A stretch of 64,000 nucleotides of DNA from Podocnemis expansa (lineage: Eukaryota; Chordata; Testudines; Podocnemididae). The stretch is taken from contig ML681994.1 in NCBI GenBank assembly GCA_007922195.1, positions 50,381,738 to 50,445,737 of the forward strand, read 5' to 3'. Shown in pieces: positions 57,092-64,000 of the stretch; position 1 is the stretch's first letter, and every line of letters begins with the position of its first letter. The notes beneath the pieces are model-generated. The model ran no database searches and was not told the origin of the DNA. It saw only the letters and a program-made list of their open reading frames with translations. Made by a program: the position numbers and the translations under genes.

Positions 57092-57638
57092 CAGAGGCGT
57101 TGCTGGCGCTGGGCGCCCCGGGGCATGTGCCCCAAACCCCAGGGCTGGTGCACTGGATCTCCAGCCCAATAGGGCCAGAGATCCGGGGCCCAGCTGCCGG
57201 CGACTGCAGCAGCCCCGTCCCCGGTCGGGGATCTGGGGCCCAGCAGCCCACGGTGGCCGTGGCCCTGTCCCTGGCCGAGGATGCGGGGCCCAGCCACCTG
57301 CAGCTGCGGTGGCCCCGTCTGTGGCTGGGGATGCAGGGCCCGGCCTCCTGTGGCCGCTTCCGTTCCCGGCCACGGCCGGGGATCTGGGGCCCGGCCACGG
57401 GCTGCAACAGGCAATCCAGGGTCTGGCTGTGCACGCTGGTGGCAACCTCGACCCCAACTGGGGATACAGGACCCCGCCGCCCATGGCCGCTTCCAGCCCC
57501 ATCCCCGGCTGGGGATGTGGGGCCTAGCCGCCCACGGTGGCACCTGGCCCTGTCCCTGGCTAGGGAGTGGGGCCTGCAGGCTGGGGGCGGGGCCTGGGCC
57601 CATGCCCCGGGTGCCTCCCCTAGCCCGTGATGCCTCTA
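57092..57638. mobile_element. hAT non-autonomous element with internal minisatellite, in CR1
   Basis: Left end CAGAGGCGTTGCTGGCGCTG, right end TAGCCCGTGATGCCTCTA; CCCCGGGGCATG on the left and CATGCCCCGGG on the right add to imperfect inverted repeats over about 35 bp. A perfect 8-bp duplication CAAGACAC flanks it (57084-57091 and 57639-57646). 547 bp, very GC-rich. Overlapping open frames of 124-176 codons on both strands are by-products of the repeat, not genes. The insertion splits the CR1 endonuclease. Confidence 0.95.
57181..57580. repeat. GC-rich minisatellite, about 50 bp x 7-8, inside the hAT
   Basis: Units begin ATCCGGGGCCCAGC (57181), ATCTGGGGCCCAGC (57231), ATGCGGGGCCCAGC (57281), ATGCAGGGCCCGGC (57331), ATCTGGGGCCCGGC (57382), a longer diverged unit, ATACAGGACCCCGC (57464) and ATGTGGGGCCTAGC (57515), each ending near CCCGGCTGGGG. 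The period is 50-51 bp. Confidence 0.9.
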
Positions 57639-58405
57639 CAAGACACCCACCATGACATCACCCTTGTTGATTTTGCCTCTAAAGTTAATACAGAGCCTTT
57701 CAACAGGCTTTTTTCTAGTTTCATACTCGACTCTGAGTAATTATATTGCTTTCTTACATGCAATGCAGCTCTTCCTACCTTTTCTCTCTGCCTGTCCTTC
57801 CTGAACAGTTTCTATCCATCCATAACAGTGCTCCAGTCATAGGAGTTACTTCATCACATCTCAATTATTCCAATCATGTTATAGTTCCTTGACAATACCA
57901 GGACTTCCAATTCTTCCATCTTGTTTTCCAGGCTTCTTGCGTTCATGCACATGCACCTAAAGATAACTAGCTAGTTGTCCTACTTTCTCAATATGGATCA
58001 GGAGGTCTTCCTATTGTACTCTCCTCCCTGTGCTTCCTCTTAGTATCCCATTTTCCCACTTACCTCCAGGCTTAGGTCTCCATCCCTCAGTGAACGAAGT
58101 TTAAAGCCCTCCTTACCAGGTCAACAAGCCTGTCTGTGAAGATCTCTTAGTTAGGTGGATCCTGTCTCTTTCCAGTAATCCTTCTTGGAACAACAACGCA
58201 AAGCCCTCTCTTCAACACCACCCACATAACCAAACATTTACTTCCACAGTTTCATGATCCCTACTGGGGCCTTTTCCTTTCATAGGCAGAATGGATGAGA
58301 AAACTACTTGCATTTCAAACTCCTTTAGCCTTCTTGCCAGAGCCACATAGTTTGCAGTGATCTGCTCAAGGTCATATCACTGGTGCCCACATGGAGATGT
58401 AATAA

Positions 58406-61400
58406 GAAATTTATACTATAATTGAATTAACATTTATAGCTATTAATACATTTTACTGTACTCCAGAGGACTCACACAATGCCTGTCAATGGAAGTATTG
58501 ACTCCCATTGTCTTCAGTGGAGCTAGATCATCCCAAAGAGTATATTATGAATCGTTTTGCCTATCTTGTGATACATATATCCTAGTTATGGAACTGCAGG
58601 GAGCCCATTGCCTTCTGAATTTATAAAGTGAACTAGTAAGTAAGGGTAAAAGCAGTTTAGTCTGTACATTTTACTTCTGATTTCACTCTCCTAGTATGAA
58701 ATAAGACCTTGTACACATACATTACCTATGTGCAAGTTTAAACATCTCCTTACCTTGGTTCCTATTAATGTGTACTGTCTGGACCAGGGATAGATGTTAT
58801 ATTTTGCAGGAAGCATCGCATTTGCTAGTAATTGAAAGCTATGTTGTCTTGCTTCAGTGGAGCATAAAAATAACTTCCTTTCACAGAAACGGAATATCAC
58901 AGTAACAGATAACATTTTAAGTGATGGCAACAGCTATAGTCTCTCTTTAATAATTTAGAGTGTTTAATATGATGTGTTTATTGGGACTGTTTACTGTCTA
59001 CATGTATCACTTCATATCACTTGCAGTTTACTGATATGATGGGAAAATATAAAGCATGAAATATGTATTTAAAATATCACTAATATGCACTGACCCATGT
59101 GACTGTGAATATGTATAAGGGAACACTGATTACCAAAGTGTCCAGTTACGATGACATATTGGCAGAGCTATCAAGTGGATGGAGAAAAGTCACATAATAC
59201 TATGACCTAAAAAAGAGTAGCTTTGAGAGAAGGCAAAAATAATGGGTGAAATCTCCCATCACTGGTATAGTTCAGCAAAACTCTATTGAAGTCAATGGTG
59301 CTAGACTCAATTAAGTCAGCAGACCACTTGTCCCCATGCGTGAAGACAAGCTTATTCCACATTTAATGATGATTTTCTGCTTCTGATGCTCTTATAGACT
59401 TGTTTTCCAGACAGAACATAAAGAATTAGGAGTTGACATGAAGTGAAATAATGTGAAAATAAATAATGTATAGCCTAATAATTCTCTCTGTGAAAAAGAG
59501 CAATATGAAAATATGAAGATAAAATTGGAGGAAATATTAATTCACCTCCATCTGCATAGTCATGAATGTACATATTCATTCCAGTTTTTTTCTTTCAAGA
59601 CCATGTTTTCATTGATGATAATATTTTATTTTAGATATAATGGAATGTTTTTATTGTGACAAATTTTTTATGCAAAAAAAAGAAGTGGAGTGACTTGCCT
59701 TAGTAATCACAAGCCTAACTGTGGACATCTCAGAAGGAGAGAGTAATATAGTTAAGAAATTATTTAAGTTTGAATTCCACTTTTCTTGGGGCACAGCACT
59801 TGGACACTATGCTGTTAGGTAAAACTGGTCAAAAAGGCCTAATGTCTACATATAGATTTTTGAATTTAAAATGAAAACTCAAAATTTCCTATGAAAAGCA
59901 AACACTGTTGGTGAAAATTGTCATTGATCAAAAACTGTCTTGATGGAAAGAATTTGACCATACCTAGTGATAGATAGATAGGTGGATTCCAGGACTACAA
60001 AGAAATACTGCATAATCCACTGTAAAACTAGAACTTTCTCTTTCTAATCCTTGTTTCTAGCAGGACTGTGACATATTAGACGTTAAACCTGTCAGTGGTG
60101 TAGCACTGAATACTGACAAATGAGATTTGGTGGGTGTGTAAAATGTCAGGGGATGGATCATTTTATAAACAGCCCAGTTCAGTTCACTCCCTCTGAAGCA
60201 TTTGGCGCTGGCCACTGTTGAAAGACAGGATGCTGGGCTGGAGTGAACTGTTGTCTTATCCAAAATGGCCTTTCTTATGTTCTCTTGCAGGTTATTTCCT
60301 TTTTAAAAATGTGATTGTTTGAACCTGCTTAGTGATTTAGAATGCCAGAAGAATTCAGACAAGCTGAGCAAAGGTTCATGAATACACACAGCTAATCAGG
60401 TGGCTTCCTGATTTATCACATTAATTATGGGATTGATGGTACCCTCCTAAATTTGTCTTCCTGGATAAGTGCAACAAAGAGCAGCTTGCTGATAGCCTGC
60501 CACTGGTGTGATTTCTTATTTATGTGAGAGTCTATTTAAATTTCAGCTTCAGTATTTTCTTTTTGCCTGAAGCAAATGGGCAGACTAGAGACTTGAGTGC
60601 CAATTAATGAACTGTACCTCTTTCAGTGCTCCTCTTATCCATTCTACCTGTTTGCTTTTTACAGAGCAGAGCACAGATCACAAACAATAAATAAAATAAT
60701 GGCTTTGCTAATCTGATGTAGACACCAAATGAATAGTTCAGCCTAGTCCTTTGGTCAAAAAGTGGGCAAATACTAAGTGGCTGCTCTCGTCATTTAGCCC
60801 TACATTATTGGAAAGCAAGATAAAGGGGCAAAATACCATCTTCCCATATGTAAAATTTCATATAATACATTTCTGAAAACAGAACAAGATTAAACTTTAC
60901 TATAATCTGAAGGTCAAAGTATTCAACAATATAGTTTGCATATTTTAACATGGAGAGTAAAACACAATAATCATATACATGTTTTGGTGAATAAAATGGA
61001 ACTGTCACGAGCATCACAAAAATCATTTTAGATTTTTTCTTTCTCTGTATAAGACAGAAGAAAACCTGTGTTTGTTTAAATTATTTTATAATCTTGTGGC
61101 TAAAAAGTTTACGTTTCTTGAAAACATTTTTTCTAAAGCTATATTGTAAATATGCACATCTTAGCTATCTTTATAGAGCAAAAAAGAATGTTAATATTTT
61201 AAATATGTAAAACATGGCAGGCATCATTCATAACCACATTATATAGTATATGATTTTAATACCCGATTTTCCCATGGAAAAGTTTGAATATATTTTGACC
61301 TTTGATATAAATTGAAAAATACCATGAAATACCAAGAACCTCCTGATTCATTTGAGCCTTGAATTTGAAACAAACAGACAAACAAACAAACAAACACCCC

Positions 61401-63640
61401 TCTTTGCAACTATAGGTGTTACCAGTTCTTGGATGAGTCAAGGAATTAATCACATTCAAAGACTGAGATTGAGCAGTAATGAGGATTGTTTATTGGTTGT
61501 AAGGTGTGGTTTATGATTTAAAGCAATACTCACCAGGTTCATTCTGACAGGCTTGTGGTTTAGCTACAGTGCAAGGATGTTAGTTTTGATTTTACAAGTG
61601 ACTCGTACTGGCCAGATCCACAGCTACCTGGAGATTGATTGTGAAGTAACAAGAGTCCCCAGAGTCCCTTTGGAGGACTCTTCCTCTTCGTATCCAATCC
61701 TGAGTCTGGTGTGCTTTTTCATTTCTTTTCTTCTGTTGGCATCTGTTTTGAGGGCTTTATCATCTCTTGTTCAGCTCCACATGCCCATTTCTTATATGGT
61801 TATAGATGCAGTTTAGGCCTTATGATTTGTTTCTTTTGCTCATTCATACTTCCTCTCATCCATTCCATACATTGACATGTTACCTATCCATATGCTGTTA
61901 CATAATCATAAGCATAAAGGGGAATGATTCAATTAAATGTTATGTGCCCTATCTGGGTACGTAGAACAAGCATTTTGGCATGTCTGTTACTTGTGGTTTT
62001 GTCTGCTTGTGGTTACATGGCATAGACAGGAAGAAACAGAAAATAACAGGAACTTGCTCAGACTATAGCGCAGGAAACAAAGGGGGGGGGAGGTCTGTCT
62101 ACAGTAGGTATGTTATTTTATTCTTAATATTAAGGATCCTGACTGCTTAAGCAGCAGTGCCATGGGTTTCCTCTTCAAACTCATGCATTGAAAGTGGAAT
62201 CCAAGTAACTATAGGTATACAATATTTTGTCTCTGTTAAGAATGTGCTCCATTCTTGCTAATCAGGTATTTTTCCTTTAAATATTTTATATATAGATGGA
62301 TAGGAAAAAAAGAGGATGGAATCTTTGCAACCAGTGCAATCACAAGTCTATGGTAGTGATGTAAGACTGCATTCACAATGTATACTTAGGCACTGCAACA
62401 TTGATTGTTTTGTGGCGCTAACTTTTAGATGCCCTGCTGCCTAGTGCATTGCATAACCCATGTTAGGAGCTCTGGGTCTCATACGAGGATGGGGAGTATT
62501 TAAGAATGAGATTAATGAAAGACAGCATGCTTAGCTGGGAGCTACCTAAGATACTCAATAATTTCTGGGGAGAGTGATTTTTCCGAAGCTCTGCCCCTGT
62601 CAATGAGTTGGCACCTAAGTACTTTTGTGAGTCTAGCCATAGTGCCATTCCCTATCTTTTTAGCACTGCAGTCAAGGAAGAGGATCATAAAACAATTTCA
62701 TCTACCAAAAAGCACAGGCCTGTACAGCCATACACTTAGCATTTGTTTAATGCTAGGCCTTGCTTTGAAAGTCTTATGCTGTTTTGTTTGATATCATTAT
62801 ATTGTTTGATATCAGGAGTTGTTTATGTACTTGAAAAAGGAGAAATTTTCTCAGAAATCCTCTCAAGTGCACAGAGTCTAGGGAGACAGATTCCATAATA
62901 CAAAGGAGATGCAGAGAAGGATCAGCTGGCAAATGTCCAGAAGCCTCGAATTGGCTAAAATCACTAAGCAATCTCCTGCTGTGGTTTGGAATCTAAAGCT
63001 CAGCCTCTATTTTTACTTGTTTGTGGTAATGGTGAGGGAAGAGAGAAAGGTCAGCACGAGACGAGTCTTTTTGGCAAAGCTGCCTAGTTAACTGACTGCC
63101 CAAAGACAGAAGGAAGCAAAGGAAAGAGAATAAAGAAAAATAATTCAGTGTAAATGTTAAAACTATTATGCTAGTTATGTCTTTTCGTTTGGCTGAAATG
63201 GAAGGCTTGATGCAAAGAGCAGAAGAGAACTGAACAGTCCGAAGCACAGTAATGTCTGTGATTTGTGTGAAAGATGATCAAGGGTTTTTTTATGTATCGC
63301 TTGGAACTTGCTGCTCTGCAACCTTCAAATCAGTGCATCTTTAACAGTAGATGAGAGAGAAAGCAAACAAACAAGAATAGGGAGGCAGCGAGGACCAGTG
63401 GGGCCATTGCCACTGAATTTGTTTTCACTGTGTTACATTGGTCTTCAAAGGGCAAATCCTGAACCCACCTCCCCAAACTGGGTGGATGATGTGAAAATGT
63501 GTGGGAGGAAGTATCCTCCTTTTAAGTCTGTGGAGTGATGAGCACAGAGTTTATGTCAGCTTAAAAGATGAAGTACCCCTGTGCCACTCTAATGCGGTAC
63601 CTATATGTATGTATTTGGGAAGTGAGACAGATACAACACA
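58406..63640. other. Gene-free AT-rich stretch
   Basis: Holds a CAAA microsatellite (listed), a small GATA run near 59970, a possible old repeat near 58490-58535 (GTCAATGGAAGTATTGACTC) and a G run near 62083. No open frame above 90 codons and no recognised transposon. Confidence 0.45.
61368..61396. repeat. Microsatellite (CAAA)n
   Basis: About seven CAAA units with one CAGA variant. Confidence 0.9.
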
Positions 63641-63644
63641 TGGC

Positions 63645-64000
63645 ATGTGGATAAGGAAATAGTTAAAGGGAAGAATGCAATGGGTCATACTGAAAGGTGA
63701 ACTGTCAGGCTGGAGAGAAGTTACAGGTCGAGTTCCTTAGGTACTGGTCTTGAGACCAATCTTGTTTTTATTAGTGCCCTTGGCACAAAAAGTGGGACTG
63801 TGCTAATGAATTTTGCAGATGACACCAAGTTGGGAGGTGTTGCTACTACAGAGTAGGATCAGGATATTATACAAGATGACCTGGTAAAGTGGAGTAATAG
63901 AAACAGGATGAAATTTAATAGTAGAATGTGCAAGATCATGCATGTAAGGACAAATAACAAGAATTTTTCTTATAAGCTGGGGATACATGAGTTGGAAGTA
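63645..64000 (+). mobile_element. CR1 LINE reverse transcriptase fragment (continues past the window)
   Basis: Matches the CR1 at about 16450-16810: TCATACTGAAAGGTGAACTG, then TTAGTGCCCTTGGCACAAAA, TTTTGCAGATGACACCAAG and AATTTTTCTTATAAGCTGGG. Motif C still reads FADDTKLGG near 63812-63836, unlike the FADT of the 16.6-kb copy. Stops (for example in the motif B stretch, GTTCCTTAGGTACTG) and a deletion between motifs B and C break it. The 5' truncation point is about 63645. Confidence 0.88.

Larger units (their letters stand above)
55064..58400 (-). pseudogene. CR1 ORF2, broken and interrupted by hAT
   Basis: Minus-strand order: endonuclease text near 57830-57660 (EM and SRNYNMIGIIEM), the hAT insertion, YRPRNLEDLIDEAFLGQL (57085-57032), [17 protein letters not shown] text (near 57000-56960), DLMLTNREELVREVEVDG (near 56850), KGNKKGFLF (56372), FREVPSDWKKTNIVLIFKKG with DDPGVYRPVNL (near 56010-55930), GMPQWSLLGPVLFNIFI where motif B is normally GVPQGSVLGP (near 55570), and a broken motif C, where FADDTK is FMKTLS (near 55490). 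The C-terminal RKLDMRQSLVAKKANGILGF and RSREVISPL lie at 55250-55150. Multiple stops. Confidence 0.88.
54459..58405 (-). mobile_element. CR1 LINE, long minus-strand copy with two insertions
   Basis: Starts at the CR1 3' end (AATCATAGAAGATTAGGGC, 54461) and runs to about 58405, where CACTGGTGCCCACATGGAGA is the familiar upstream coding text of turtle CR1. After subtracting a Penelope-type insert (54510-54638) and a hAT (57092-57638), about 3.3 kb of CR1 remains. It differs from both other CR1 copies (14895 and 23571), so at least three CR1 subfamilies are present. More diverged than the 14895 copy. Confidence 0.92.

Noticed and set aside
56976..57655. Open frames of 124-176 codons on both strands
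   Set aside because: By-products of the hAT minisatellite; only the last part of the minus frame (YRPRNLED...) is real CR1 coding text.
1..64000. CRISPR array or bacterial system suggested by regularly spaced palindromes
   Set aside because: The palindromic repeats are inside eukaryotic MITEs with terminal repeats and target duplications; there are no spacers and no cas-like genes.

Overview
The window looks like intergenic or intronic DNA from a non-avian reptile, most likely a turtle. I found no exon of a cellular protein gene and no rRNA, tRNA or CRISPR. The assignment rests on the repeats: CR1 LINEs ending in the GTCTATGA-type 3' tail, a very common sauropsid repeat that carries GCATAAGCTTT and resembles the ends of Penelope-like retroelements, and many PIF/Harbinger MITEs beginning GG(C/G)TATGTCTACACT. 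A softshell or other cryptodire turtle is my best guess. A crocodilian is possible but less likely.

Layout. 1-13 kb: mostly old unique DNA with a CR1 tail at the very start, a hAT MITE with a perfect 8-bp duplication (2028-2214), a MIR-like SINE (about 8.9 kb) and a first Harbinger MITE (10.4 kb). 13-19 kb: a nest. An old minus-strand LINE with an RNase H domain is split by a CR1 of about 3 kb (14895-17864), a Penelope-type repeat and a Harbinger MITE. 19-25 kb: a hAT element, a 1-kb Harbinger element with a GC-rich minisatellite core, a 60-bp-arm hairpin and a minus-strand CR1. 26.4-28.6 kb: five Harbinger MITEs abutting one another. 30-37 kb: further MITEs and Penelope-type copies. 37.8-44.3 kb: a hAT, a possible LTR fragment, a decayed second LINE lineage, then a 3.6-kb Harbinger element that retains degraded copies of both of its genes (Myb/SANT-like protein and DDE transposase, tail to tail). 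44.4-51 kb: more MITEs, Penelope-type copies and a candidate solo LTR. 53-58.4 kb: an L2-like fragment and a long minus-strand CR1 with a hAT nested in its endonuclease region. 58.4-63.6 kb: mostly unique AT-rich DNA. The window ends inside another CR1.

The most interesting theme is the Harbinger group. The two-gene relic and most of the non-coding copies share terminal repeats and two internal modules. Each subfamily fills its ends with its own short palindromic motif (AAGTCGACTT, AATTCGAATT, AGTTCAAACTAA, TTATTTTGAAATAA or AAATTGATTT types), and the same motif flanks a conserved internal stem-loop. Two different MITEs sit in the same TTA of two copies of the same Penelope-type repeat. All coding sequence is broken by stops or frameshifts, so nothing here appears active. 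No database search or alignment was run. Boundaries of diverged elements are by eye, good to about 5-30 bases unless a target-site duplication is given.
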